Source: Actinoallomurus spadix
GTDB lineage: Bacteria > Actinomycetota > Actinomycetes > Streptosporangiales > Streptosporangiaceae
Direction of reading: 5' to 3'
Assembly: GCF_024055725.1 (NCBI RefSeq)
Contig: NZ_JAMXMX010000024.1
Coordinates: 60,188-124,187, forward strand
DNA: 64,000 nt
Shown here: positions 33,072 to 41,681 of the stretch, piece by piece
Layout: each line of letters opens with the position of its first letter
Position numbering within the stretch: position 1 is the stretch's first letter
The notes under the pieces: generated by a model
What the model saw: the letters and a program-made list of their open reading frames with translations, nothing else
The model's database searches: none
Told to the model about the DNA's origin: nothing
Program-made: the position numbers and the translations under genes

Positions 33072-34460
33072 CGGCCTACCTGCTGTTCGCGCTCGCGCAG
33101 GGCGTGCTCGTCGTCGCCCAGGCCGACCTGCTGTCCCGGGTCCTGGCCGGGAGCGCGGCGCTCCTGCCGCTGACGGCGGTCCTGGCCGGCCGCGCCGTCC
33201 TCCTCGCGGGACAGGGCGGCGTGTTCCGGTGGACGGCGGCCCGGCGCAAGGAGGAGCTGCGCCGCCGGCTGCTCCGCGCCGGCGGCCCGGCCGCGGACGT
33301 CACGCTGCTCGGCCGGGGGCTCGACGCCCTCGACCCCTTCTACGCCGGGTACCTCCCGCAGCGGTACGCCGCCGCGATCGTCCCCCTCGCGGTGCTCGCG
33401 CGGCTCGCGGTGGCGGACTGGCCGTCGGCCCTGGTCATCACCGTGACGCTGCCGCTCATCCCGGTCTTCGGGGCGCTCGTGGGATGGCGGACCAGGGAGG
33501 CGACCCGGCGGCAGTGGGGCCTGCTGCACCGGCTGGGCGGTCACTTCCTCGACGTGGTCGCCGGGCTGCCGACGCTTCGCGCGTACGGCCGGGACGAGGC
33601 GCAGGCGGCGGTGGTCCGCGCCATGGCCGACGGCCACCGGCGGGCGACCGTGCGCACGCTCCGCATCGCCTTCCTGTCGTCGTTCGTGCTGGAGGTCGCC
33701 GGCACGCTGTCGGTCGCGCTGGTGGCCGTACCCGCGGGGCTCCGGCTGCTGAACGGCTCGCTCGACCTGCGGACGGCCCTGCTGGTCCTTCTCCTGGCGC
33801 CGGAGGCGTACCTGCCGCTGCGACTGCTGGGGACCCGGTTCCACGCCGCCGCCGAGGGACGCGCCGTCCTCGACCAGGTGACGGAGATGCTCGCCGAGCC
33901 GGGCGGTCCGTGTCCGCACGGGTGGCGGCCAGGGACCGGACCGGCGGAGCGACGGGACCGGGGCGGCCCGCGCCCGGCCGTGACCGGCCGGCGCGCCGGA
34001 CCGGCGGCGGATCGGCGGGCGGCGCCGCGGGCGCCGCCGCGTCGCGTACGTTCCGCAGCACCCCCACCTGTTCGCGGGCACGGTCGCCGACAACATCCGC
34101 CTCGGCCGCCCCGACGCGGAGAACGACGCCGTACGCGCCGCCGCGGAGGCCGCCGCCGCCCACGACTTCATCGCCGAACTGCCGGGCGGGTACGACGCGC
34201 CGCTCGGCGAACGCGGGCTCGGCCTGTCCACCGGGCAGCGGCAGCGCATCGCGATCGCCCGCGCGCACCTGATGGACGCGCCGATCGTGGTGCTGGACGA
34301 GCCGACGGCGCGGCTCGACCTGGCGGCCGAGGCGGCGGTCGCCGCCGCGGCCGCCCGGCTGCTCGACGGGCGTACCGCCCTGCTCGTCGCCCACCGCCCG
34401 GCGCTGCTGGACATCGCCGACCGCGTCGTCCACCTGAGCGGGCGGGAGGCGTACGCCTGA
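33068..34460 (+). pseudogene. cydD: cydD with internal loss of the Walker A region and frameshift
   Basis: The first ~280 codons give a good CydD TM domain, with VAGLPTLRAYGRDEAQAAVV and ending LDQVTEMLAEP near 33900. The next ~150 nt are Pro/Arg/Gly-rich junk in all frames. Then a different frame resumes with RRVAYVPQHPHLFAGTVADN, LSTGQRQRIAIARA (signature), VVLDEPTARLD (Walker B) and stops at 34460. Walker A (GPSGAGKST) and the first part of the ATPase are absent. Without them this half of the CydDC exporter, which moves thiols needed for cytochrome bd assembly, cannot work normally. It is either a real pseudogene or a collapse of GC-rich reads; the cydC gene that overlaps its stop is intact. 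Confidence 0.7.
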
Positions 34461-36244
34461 TGAGACCGTCCATGAAGCCGGCCGGACCGGCCGAAGGGGG
34501 CGGGATGAGGCGGCCGATCGAGGGCCGGGAAGTGCTCCGCCTGACCGGGGCGGTGGCCGCCGGTACGAGCGCCGAACTCTGCGCCGTCGCGCTGACCGCG
34601 ACCGCCGCCTGGCTCGTCGCGCGGGCGGGACAGCATCCGCCGCTGTCCGCGCTGGCCCTGGCGATCGTGGGCGTCCGCGCGTTCGCGCTGTTCCGTGGCG
34701 TCCTCCGTTACGCGGAACGGCTCGTCGGTCACGACGCGGCCCTGCGCGTCCTCGCCGGTCTGCGCGTCCGCGTCTACGAGGCGCTGCGTCGTTCCGCCGA
34801 CCCGGCGGCGGGCGCGCCGCCGAGGACGCCGCGGGACGCGGAGGCGGTGCAGCGGATGGTCGCCGACGTCGAGTCCGTGCAGGATCTCCTGCTGCGCTGC
34901 CTCCTGCCCGCCTCGGTCGCGTGGCTCACGGGCCTGGCCGCGGTCGCGGTGGCGGCCGTCCTGCTGCCCGCGGCCGGCGCGGTCCTGGCCGGTGGTGTCG
35001 TGCTCAGCGGAGTGGCGCTGCCCGCCCTCGCCGCCCGCGCCGCGCGGTCGGACGCCCGCCGCGCCGCCGGGGCCCGCGCGGACCTCGCGGTGTGCGCCCT
35101 CGACGTACGGCGCGGCGCGGCGGACCTCGCGGCGTTCGGCGCGACCGGGCGCTTCGCCGCCCGCGCGGAGACGGCGGCGGCCCGGCTCGCCCGGCTGGAG
35201 CGGCGGGCCGGGGCGATCGAGGCGGCGGTCGCGGCCCTCGGCGCGGCCCTCCAGGGCGGCACCGTGCTCGCCGTGCTCTGGACGGCCCGCCGGAGCGGCG
35301 CGGACGGCGTCCTGGTCACGGTGCTCACGCTGACCGCCCTGGCCGCGCTCGACGCGGTGCTGCCCGTCGCCGAGGCCGCCCGGCGGCTGTCGGAGGTCCG
35401 GCCCGCCGCCCACCGGGTGCTCGGCCTCCTGCGGGCCGGCGGGCGGCCCCGCCCCCACCGGGCGTTCGTCCCGGCGCCAGACCCGCGCCCGTCACTCGAA
35501 CTGCGCGGCGTCCGCGTGGCGTACGCGCGCGACGGAGGCGGCTCCGTCCCGGCGCTGGACGGCGTCGACCTGCGTCTCCCCGCCGGGCGCAAGGTCGCGG
35601 TGGTCGGCGCGAGCGGCGCGGGCAAGAGCACCCTCCTCGGCGTCCTGACCGGTGAGGTCAGGCCCGAGGGCGCGGTCCTGCTGGGCGACGCGCCACTGGG
35701 CGCGTACGACCCGCGCGACGTCCGGGCGACCGTGCGCGGCCTCACCCAGGACGCGCACGTCTTCAACGCCTCGATCCGGGCCAATGTGACGCTGGCCCGG
35801 CCCGGCGCCACCGACGCCGAGGCGACCGACGCCGCATGCCGGGCCGGGCTGCTCGACTGGATCGAGGCGCTGCCCGGCGGCTGGGACACCCTCGTCGGCG
35901 ACAGCCGGCTGTCCGGCGGGCAGCGGCAACGGCTGCTGCTCGCCCGCGCGCTGCTGGCCGACCCGCCGGTGCTCGTCCTCGACGAGCCCACCGAGGGCCT
36001 CGACCTGGCGACCGCGGACCGGCTGGTCACGGACCTGCTCACCGACCGGCGCACGGTCGTGCTCGTGACCCACCGGCTCGCGCCCCTCGCGGCGGCCGAT
36101 GAGATCGTCGTACTCGACCGTGGCCGGGTCGTCCAACGCGGCCCCCACCGCGACCTCGCGGGAGTTCCCGGCCCTTATCGAGATCTCTGGGCGACGGAAA
36201 GCCGCCCCGGCACCGTCCCCGCTATTCCGCGTCCGCGGGCGTGA
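34460..36244 (+). CDS. cydC: CydC-type ABC exporter (cytochrome bd assembly)
   Basis: 594 residues: an ABC half-transporter with TM domain (~15-330; FRGVLRYAERLVGHDAALRV is typical of CydC) and nucleotide-binding domain. Walker A VVGASGAGKSTLL, Q-loop GLTQDAHVFN, signature RLSGGQRQRLLLARA, Walker B PVLVLDEPTEGLDLA and the H-loop VLVTHRL are all present. Start ATG 34460 overlaps the cydD stop; ATG 34505 after AAGGGGGCGGG is an alternative. Partner CydD is broken here, so the heterodimer may be absent. Its last 23 nt overlap a convergent zinc-ribbon gene. Confidence 0.88.
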   Translation: MRPSMKPAGPAEGGGMRRPIEGREVLRLTGAVAAGTSAELCAVALTATAAWLVARAGQHPPLSALALAIVGVRAFALFRGVLRYAERLVGHDAALRVLAGLRVRVYEALRRSADPAAGAPPRTPRDAEAVQRMVADVESVQDLLLRCLLPASVAWLTGLAAVAVAAVLLPAAGAVLAGGVVLSGVALPALAARAARSDARRAAGARADLAVCALDVRRGAADLAAFGATGRFAARAETAAARLARLERRAGAIEAAVAALGAALQGGTVLAVLWTARRSGADGVLVTVLTLTALAALDAVLPVAEAARRLSEVRPAAHRVLGLLRAGGRPRPHRAFVPAPDPRPSLELRGVRVAYARDGGGSVPALDGVDLRLPAGRKVAVVGASGAGKSTLLGVLTGEVRPEGAVLLGDAPLGAYDPRDVRATVRGLTQDAHVFNASIRANVTLARPGATDAEATDAACRAGLLDWIEALPGGWDTLVGDSRLSGGQRQRLLLARALLADPPVLVLDEPTEGLDLATADRLVTDLLTDRRTVVLVTHRLAPLAAADEIVVLDRGRVVQRGPHRDLAGVPGPYRDLWATESRPGTVPAIPRPRA

Positions 36245-36476
36245 AGATCTGATGCATGATCCCCCGCCGGTGGCGGCCGTGGTAGGAACCGACGTCGTCG
36301 GTGTCGGCATCGAGTTCGGCCAGGTAGTCGCTCTCGGCGTCGATCAGTCGCTCCAGCTCCCCGCGGTCGAGGAAGACGCCGTGGCAGCCGGCGCATTCCT
36401 CGATCATTACCCCATTACGTTCCCGAACGTCCCATTCGCCGGAACACTTCGGACACGTCATCCCCGTCGCAGCCAT
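36222..36476 (-). CDS. Small zf-TFIIB-type zinc-ribbon protein
   Basis: 84 residues. Two CxxC pairs (MTCPKCSGEW and EECAGCHGVFLDRGELERLI) form the zf-TFIIB-like ribbon common in bacteria. The rest is acidic, with an HGRHRRG turn. The ATG at 36476 follows CAGGGGAGCC. Function unknown; nucleic-acid or protein binding is plausible. It overlaps the 3' end of cydC head-to-head on the opposite strand by 23 nt. Confidence 0.85.
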   Translation of the reverse strand: MAATGMTCPKCSGEWDVRERNGVMIEECAGCHGVFLDRGELERLIDAESDYLAELDADTDDVGSYHGRHRRGIMHQIFTPADAE

Positions 36477-36565
36477 TGCGGCTCCCCTGTGAACGAATTC
36501 GGCGATCAGTAAGACTAATAACGATCGCCGTAAGAGGGAACGTTTTCGGCGCGACACTTCTTTGA

Positions 36566-38410
36566 TCATGAGGGCTTCGGAAGGCCTCCACGGGTGGGGC
36601 CCGGCGTCTTGGGCCTGACCGACCGCATCCGCCTCCGGAACGGCAGCGCGGTCCGGTTCCGCCGCAGGATCACCAGACTCGCGAGCCACAGGAGGAGCGT
36701 CTCGGCTGCCACGGCGATCCCGAGGGCGGCCGTCCAGGACCGCCGACCGTCCCGGAGCGAACTCGCCGGTGTCACGGCGGTCAGCTCGGACCCTCCCTCC
36801 GGCCGCGGTGGCATGGACGCCGGACCCAGCGCGACGCTCGGCAGCACCGGCCCGGTCGGGCTCGCCGACGGCCGCCCGGAGGCGCCCGCCCCCGGAACGA
36901 CGGGAGCGGCGGCAGCGGCCGAGCCGGGCAGGGGCACGGGCCCGGCTCCCGTCTCCGCACCCGCCGCGCCGACCGGCCCGGCGGGTGCGGCCGGCGGAGC
37001 CGGTGTGGCCGGACGAGCATGCGGAGCCGGTGGGGCGGGCGGAACCGGCGGGACCGCCGCCGCTCCGGCCGGTGCCGCCGGTCGCGCGTGCTCGGCAGGC
37101 CGGGGAGATCCGGCGGCCGGACCGCCCCTCGGCGACGGCCGCGCCGCACCGGTCGCGGACGAACCGCTCTTGGCGGCGGGCCGCGCCACACCGGTCACGG
37201 ACGGGTCGCGCCTGGCGGAGGGCCGTGTTCCCGCGGCCGAGGACGGATCGCCCCCGGCGGAAGGCCACACCCACCCGAACGCGGACGGGCCGTTCTGAGG
37301 CCGGACGTGAGCCGGAGGCCGGGCGTGCGGACTCGCCGCACCCGGCCCATGGGGCGTCCGCTGCGGGGCCGTCGCCGGAGCGGCGCTCCCCGCCCCCGTG
37401 CCTCGGGCCGGTCCGGTGCCTCCCGCACCGTTCGAGGGCCTGGCACTCGCCGTGCCATGCGGCGGCACGGCGGTTCCCGGCCCTGCCGGTGACCCGGCGG
37501 TCGATGGGACCGCGGAGCCGGACGCCATGCCGAGAGACGGGGACCCGGACGCCGTTCCGAGAGACGGGGACCCGGACGACCCGGCCGGCGCGGACGCGGC
37601 CGGTGAAGCGGCGTGTGCCGATGGCGCGGCGGCCGGGTACGGGCTCGCAGCCGGGGCGCCCTCCGCCGAGGTCGCCGGCGCGGAGCCCACCGGCACAGAG
37701 GCCACCGGAGCGGAGCTCACCTGGACGGAGGCCACCGGAGCGGAGCTCGCCGGGCCTGGGGCCGCCGATGCGGAGTTCGCCGGGCCCGGGGGCGCCGCCG
37801 ATGCCGGAGCCGGCCGGGTGAGGGCCTGGCCGGGCCGGACGGTCCGGAGCAGGGCCACGGACCGATACGGAGAGCCGGCCGCGCTCGCCTCCACCGTCAC
37901 GGGCGGCTCACCGCGGACGAACCCGCCCGTCCGTAGCCGCACGCGAAGGGTTCGCGCCGTGGCCAGGTCGCCGAGGTCGCAGCGGAGCACGGTCGCCGGC
38001 CCGCTCGTCGCGCAGGGCGCCGCGGAGGGCTCCCAGGCCGCGGGTCCCTCCGTCGTCAGCACCAGCCGCACGCCGGTCGCGGTGCCGCCGACCGGCCGTA
38101 CCCGGACGGCGTACTCCACCGCTTCGGGCGTCACCGCGGCGACCGCGACCGTGGCGTCGACGCGCACGTCCCGTACGGGCGCCGCCGGCCTGGCGAACGC
38201 CGACCCGGTCGGCGCGGGCGCGACGAGCGCCGACGCCGGCAGGGCCGGCTCCGGAAGCGGGATGTGCCACGCGACCGCCGGAACGGTCACCGCGGCCGTA
38301 CCGACGGCGGTCAGCACCGTCCTGGACACCGGCTGCACAGCTGTACCCCCACGAACGCGTGTCGGCCTCCGGGGGGACGGGCCAGGAGCCCGCGAGGCAA
38401 TCGTTTCCAC
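36566..38410 (-). CDS. Pro/Ala/Ser/Gly-rich cell-surface protein with C-terminal membrane anchor
   Basis: 614 residues. A hydrophobic N-terminal segment (RTVLTAVGTAAVTVPAVAW) acts as signal or anchor. Residues ~75-185 form the only folded-looking domain (VAAVTPEAVEYAVRVRPVGG, DLGDLATARTLRVRLRTGG), resembling a DUF11/CARDB-type beta domain. A ~370-residue low-complexity spacer of Pro, Ala, Ser and Gly follows. A C-terminal TM helix (AAETLLLWLASLVIL) and basic tail close the protein. It fits a stalk-like protein spanning the cell wall. The GTG at 38410 has no clear SD; an internal GTG near 38337 is possible. No sortase motif is visible. Confidence 0.65.
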   Translation of the reverse strand: METIASRAPGPSPRRPTRVRGGTAVQPVSRTVLTAVGTAAVTVPAVAWHIPLPEPALPASALVAPAPTGSAFARPAAPVRDVRVDATVAVAAVTPEAVEYAVRVRPVGGTATGVRLVLTTEGPAAWEPSAAPCATSGPATVLRCDLGDLATARTLRVRLRTGGFVRGEPPVTVEASAAGSPYRSVALLRTVRPGQALTRPAPASAAPPGPANSASAAPGPASSAPVASVQVSSAPVASVPVGSAPATSAEGAPAASPYPAAAPSAHAASPAASAPAGSSGSPSLGTASGSPSLGMASGSAVPSTAGSPAGPGTAVPPHGTASARPSNGAGGTGPARGTGAGSAAPATAPQRTPHGPGAASPHARPPAHVRPQNGPSAFGWVWPSAGGDPSSAAGTRPSARRDPSVTGVARPAAKSGSSATGAARPSPRGGPAAGSPRPAEHARPAAPAGAAAVPPVPPAPPAPHARPATPAPPAAPAGPVGAAGAETGAGPVPLPGSAAAAAPVVPGAGASGRPSASPTGPVLPSVALGPASMPPRPEGGSELTAVTPASSLRDGRRSWTAALGIAVAAETLLLWLASLVILRRNRTALPFRRRMRSVRPKTPGPTRGGLPKPS

Positions 38411-38509
38411 TACTACCGCACGATCGCGGAGCGTAACCAGGGCCGTCGCGCGTTTCGGCGAAGCCGAACGTTGTTTCTACACTTCCGTCAGGTGTCGAGA
38501 GGAGTCCGC

Positions 38510-39355
38510 GTGGCGACCGAGGATCCGGGGGTGCCGTCCGCTCAGCCGCCGGCCGCGCTCCCCGCCGGGGAACGAGCCGCCGGGGAGCGGCCCGCCGAGG
38601 CGCCGGTGGAGCGGTCCGCGTCGGGCGTGCGCTCACTGGAGCGCGCCTTCGAGCTGCTGGAGCATCTGGCCGACGCGGGCGGCCAGCTGGCCCTCACCGA
38701 GCTCGCCGAGGTGTCCGGGCTGCCGATGCCGACCATCTACCGGCTGATGCGGACGCTGGTGAACCGCGGGTACGTGCGGCAGGGGCCGTCGAAGCGGTAC
38801 GCCCTCGGGCCGCGGCTGATCCGGCTCGGGGAGACCTCGGAGCGCCTGCTCGGCTCGTGGGCGCGCCCGGCGCTCGCGGAGCTCGTCGACGAGGTCGGTG
38901 AGACGGCCAACATGGCGCTGCTGGAGGGCGACGAGGCGGTGTACGTCGCGCAGGTCCCGTCCCGGCACTCGATGCGGATGTTCACCGAGGTCGGGCGGCG
39001 GGTCCTGCCGCACTGCACGGGGGTGGGCAAGGCCCTGCTGGCGCAGCTGCCCGAGCCGATGGTCCGGGAGATCATCGGCCGTACCGGCATGCCCGCGTAC
39101 ACGCCGCACACGATCACCGATCCGGCGGCGCTGCTGGAGGAGCTGACGCGCATCCGGCAGCGCGGGTACGCCCTGGACGAGCAGGAGCAGGAGATCGGGG
39201 TGCGGTGTGTCGCCGTGCCGGTGACGGACACCCCGGCGCTGGCCGCGATCTCAGTGTCCGGGCCGCACGGCCGGCTCACCAACGAGGTGATCGAGGAGGT
39301 CGTGCCGATCATGCGCCGTGCCGCCGGGCAGCTCGCCCGGCGCCTCTCCGCGTAG
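38510..39355 (+). CDS. IclR-family transcriptional regulator
   Basis: 281 residues. After a ~45-residue Pro/Ala-rich lead comes the winged HTH (VRSLERAFELLEHLADAGGQ, LTELAEVSGLPMPTIYRLMR). The IclR ligand domain follows (GEWxx-type ETANMALLEGDEAVYVAQVP, HCTGVGKALLAQLPE, DEQEQEIGVRCVAVPV). GTG 38510 follows GAGAGGAGTC. The next gene is a beta-hydroxyacid dehydrogenase; IclR proteins of the AllR/GclR type control glyoxylate metabolism, so joint function is plausible. The two genes are 64 nt apart in the same direction. Confidence 0.9.
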   Translation: MATEDPGVPSAQPPAALPAGERAAGERPAEAPVERSASGVRSLERAFELLEHLADAGGQLALTELAEVSGLPMPTIYRLMRTLVNRGYVRQGPSKRYALGPRLIRLGETSERLLGSWARPALAELVDEVGETANMALLEGDEAVYVAQVPSRHSMRMFTEVGRRVLPHCTGVGKALLAQLPEPMVREIIGRTGMPAYTPHTITDPAALLEELTRIRQRGYALDEQEQEIGVRCVAVPVTDTPALAAISVSGPHGRLTNEVIEEVVPIMRRAAGQLARRLSA

Positions 39356-39419
39356 TGCTGTAATCGGAAACACTGGTCGAATTCGGATCGTGTGTCACGG
39401 CCTGGGTAAGGGAGTCGCC

Positions 39420-40286
39420 ATGGATCAGCTCACCGTCGCCGTACTCGGAACCGGGATCATGGGCGAGCCGATCGCCCGCAACCTGCTGCGCGCCGGATTC
39501 GCCGTACGCGTGTGGAACCGGACCCGCGCCAAGGCGGAGCCGCTCGCGGCCGACGGCGCCCGCGTGTGCGACGAGCCCGCCGAGGCCGCCGACGGCGCCG
39601 AGGTCGTCATCACGATGCTGCACGACGGCGAGGCCGTCGAGAACGTCATGGCCGGTGTGCTCCCGGCGATGGAGGAGGACGCGGTCTGGGCGCAGATGAG
39701 CACGGTCGGGGCCGAGGCCGCCGACCGTCTCGCGGACCTGGCCCGTAAGCGCGACGTCCGTTTCATCGACTGTCCCGTGCTGGGCACCCGCAAGCCCGCG
39801 GAGGACGCGGCGCTCACCGTCCTTGCCGCCGGGGCCCGGGACGAGCGCGCCGACCGGGTCTTCGACGCGATCGGCTCCCGTACGGTCCGGGTGGGCGAGG
39901 GCACCGAGGCGTCCCGGCTGAAGCTCGTCCTCAACAGCTGGGTGCTCGCGCTGACCACGGCCACCGGGGAGGCGATCGCCCTGGCGGAGGCGTTCGGGCT
40001 GGATCCGCGGCTGTTCCTCGAGACGATCGCGGGCGGGTCGCTCGACTCGCAGTACGCCCAGCTGAAGGGCAAGGCGATCCTGTCCGGGGAGCTCCCGGCG
40101 AGCTTCAAGGCGGTCGGCGCCGCCAAGGACGCGGGCCTGGTCGCGGCCGCCGGCCGGGCGGCGGGTGCGCAGCCCCGGGTCGCCGAGGCCGTACGGGACC
40201 AGCTGCGGCGGGCGGTCGAGCTCGGTCACGGCGACGAGGACATGGCCGCCGTCTACTACGCCGCCCGCGCGTCCGGTTCGGAGTGA
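39420..40286 (+). CDS. Beta-hydroxyacid dehydrogenase (3-hydroxyisobutyrate/2-hydroxy-3-oxopropionate type)
   Basis: 288 residues. The dinucleotide motif VAVLGTGIMGEPIARNLLRA opens the Rossmann domain. The substrate-binding signature is FIDCPVLGTRKPAEDAALTV, where most members have DAPVSGG; the first Gly and Ser positions differ, so substrate specificity may be shifted. The catalytic Lys lies in SRLKLVLNSW. It reduces a 3-oxo acid or oxidises a hydroxy acid with NAD(P). The ATG at 39420 follows AAGGGAGTCGCC. An IclR regulator is encoded upstream. Confidence 0.87.
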   Translation: MDQLTVAVLGTGIMGEPIARNLLRAGFAVRVWNRTRAKAEPLAADGARVCDEPAEAADGAEVVITMLHDGEAVENVMAGVLPAMEEDAVWAQMSTVGAEAADRLADLARKRDVRFIDCPVLGTRKPAEDAALTVLAAGARDERADRVFDAIGSRTVRVGEGTEASRLKLVLNSWVLALTTATGEAIALAEAFGLDPRLFLETIAGGSLDSQYAQLKGKAILSGELPASFKAVGAAKDAGLVAAAGRAAGAQPRVAEAVRDQLRRAVELGHGDEDMAAVYYAARASGSE

Positions 40287-40314
40287 ATCTCGGGGTATGA
40301 CCTTCCCGGGGCGT

Positions 40315-40343
40315 GCTTTACGTGCTACCAACAAATGTAAAGC
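40315..40343. promoter_or_regulatory. Inverted repeat upstream of the ferritin-like gene
   Basis: GCTTTAC (40315-40321) and GTAAAGC (40337-40343) are perfect arms with a 15-nt spacer, 33 nt before the ATG. This is an operator candidate for an unknown regulator. Confidence 0.45.
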
Positions 40344-40375
40344 CGATCCCCTGGGTTCCTCGGGAGGTTCCCCCG

Positions 40376-41515
40376 ATGACGACGCGCGACCGCTACACGA
40401 GCCCCGTTCCCGACGGCACCTGGGACGTGCCCGCCGCAGGCGCGGCAAGGTTCACCTGGGAGTACGAGGACGGCCGGGACCGCCTGCTGGCCCTCTACCA
40501 GAAGGGCAAGGACAAGCAGTGGGACGCCCAGAAGCGCATCGACTGGGACCTCCCCGTCGACGTCAACAACGTCGCCGGGTTCCCCGATGAGTTCAACCCG
40601 CTGACCGGGTCGGACATCTGGGAGCGGATGCCCCAGAAGGCGCGCGACGAGTTCGGCCGGCACCAGGGCGCGTGGCTGTTCAGCCAGTTCCTGCACGGTG
40701 AGCAGGGCGCGCTGACCGTCTCGGCGCGGATCGTCGAGTCCGTGCCCGACCTGGACTCGAAGTTCTACGCCGCGACCCAGGTCATGGACGAGGCCCGGCA
40801 CGTCGAGCTGTACAAGAAGTTCGTCGACGAGAAGCTCGGCATGTACTACCCGATCAACCAGGATCTGGCGAAGCTGCTGGAGGAGTCGCTCACCGACGGC
40901 CGCTGGGACCTGCCCTATCTCGGCATGCAGGTGCTGATCGAGGGCCTCGCCCTGGCGTCCTTCGGCCTGTACCGCGACATGTCGACCAACCCGCTGGTCA
41001 AGCAGCTCCTCGCGTACGTCATGCAGGACGAGGCGCGGCACGTCGCGTTCGGCCGGCTGGCGCTGAAGGACTACTACGCCGAGCTCACCGAGAAGGAGCG
41101 GGCGGAGCGCGAGGAGTTCGTCGTCGAGGGCTGCTACCTGATGCGCGACCGTTTCAAGGGCAAGGAGATCTTCGAGACCCTCGGCATGCCGGTCAAGGAG
41201 TGCATGGCCTACGTCGACAACGGCCCGATCTACCAGCTCTACCAGTCGCTGCTGTTCAGCCGGATCGTCCCGTGCGTCCGCGACATCGGCCTGTGGGGCG
41301 ACAAGGTGCAGAAGGCGTACGCCGACATGGGCGTGCTCGACGCCGCCAAGGGCGACCTCGTCCAGCTGATGCGGCAGGACGAGCAGATCGCCGAGGACCT
41401 CGATCGGGCCAGACACGAGCAGGAGCTGGCCGAACGCCGCGCGGAGGTGCACGCGGCGATCGCCGAGGGCGCCGCCGAGCAGGACGGCGCGGCCGGGGAG
41501 GGCGCCGCCGGGTAG
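40376..41515 (+). CDS. Ferritin-like diiron protein (R2/oxygenase-like)
   Basis: 379 residues. A four-helix diiron core is shown by paired motifs: FLHGEQGALTVSARIVE with AATQVMDEARHVELYKKF, and QVLIEGLALASFGLY with YVMQDEARHVAFGRLAL. These supply the two Glu and two ExxH-type ligand sets. A C-terminal Glu/Ala-rich helix follows. The class resembles ribonucleotide-reductase R2-like and fatty-acid-oxygenase proteins found in actinobacteria. No R1 subunit is nearby, so an oxygenase or oxidase role is more likely. The ATG at 40376 follows CGGGAGG. A hairpin over its stop codon ends the unit. Confidence 0.8.
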   Translation: MTTRDRYTSPVPDGTWDVPAAGAARFTWEYEDGRDRLLALYQKGKDKQWDAQKRIDWDLPVDVNNVAGFPDEFNPLTGSDIWERMPQKARDEFGRHQGAWLFSQFLHGEQGALTVSARIVESVPDLDSKFYAATQVMDEARHVELYKKFVDEKLGMYYPINQDLAKLLEESLTDGRWDLPYLGMQVLIEGLALASFGLYRDMSTNPLVKQLLAYVMQDEARHVAFGRLALKDYYAELTEKERAEREEFVVEGCYLMRDRFKGKEIFETLGMPVKECMAYVDNGPIYQLYQSLLFSRIVPCVRDIGLWGDKVQKAYADMGVLDAAKGDLVQLMRQDEQIAEDLDRARHEQELAERRAEVHAAIAEGAAEQDGAAGEGAAG

Positions 41516-41524
41516 CCCCGGCGG
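41505..41524 (+). terminator. Hairpin across the ferritin-like gene stop codon
   Basis: CCGCCGGG (41505-41512) pairs with CCCGGCGG (41517-41524) around the TAG stop. An 8-bp GC stem without U-tract; a probable terminator. Confidence 0.5.
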
Positions 41525-41588
41525 AACCCCTGCCGAAAGCGGCGAGTCACCCACGATCACGGTCGGTCGCGGCCTATCGTCGGGAACT

Positions 41589-41652
41589 CGCGCGCGGAGC
41601 CTCGGTGTTCCGCGCGCGGTCGGGCGCGTGGCCGGGTTCCGGCCGGCGCCCG
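41589..41652 (+). promoter_or_regulatory. Two consecutive strong hairpins in the leader of the RlpA-like gene
   Basis: The first hairpin pairs CGCGCGCGG (41589-41597) with CCGCGCGCG (41610-41618). The second pairs CGGGCGC (41621-41627) with GCGCCCG (41646-41652) and, inside, GGCCGG with CCGGCC around a GTT loop. They lie 30 nt before the SD of the RlpA-like gene. This could be a structured 5' leader or a late terminator for the upstream gene. It does not match the c-di-AMP riboswitch as I remember it. Confidence 0.5.
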
Positions 41653-41681
41653 ATGTCCTGTTCCCTACCGAAGGACGCTCT

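Noticed and set aside
32282..36244. One continuous ~1320-codon frame from cydB through cydD to cydC, as if a fusion protein
   Set aside because: It starts inside cydB in the wrong frame. Only the cydD N-terminal part and cydC are meaningful in it, and cydC has its own overlapping start at 34460.
41516..41681. c-di-AMP (ydaO-type) riboswitch before the RlpA-like gene
   Set aside because: The hairpins are strong, but the conserved riboswitch stretches I know are not visible. Kept only as an unknown structured leader.
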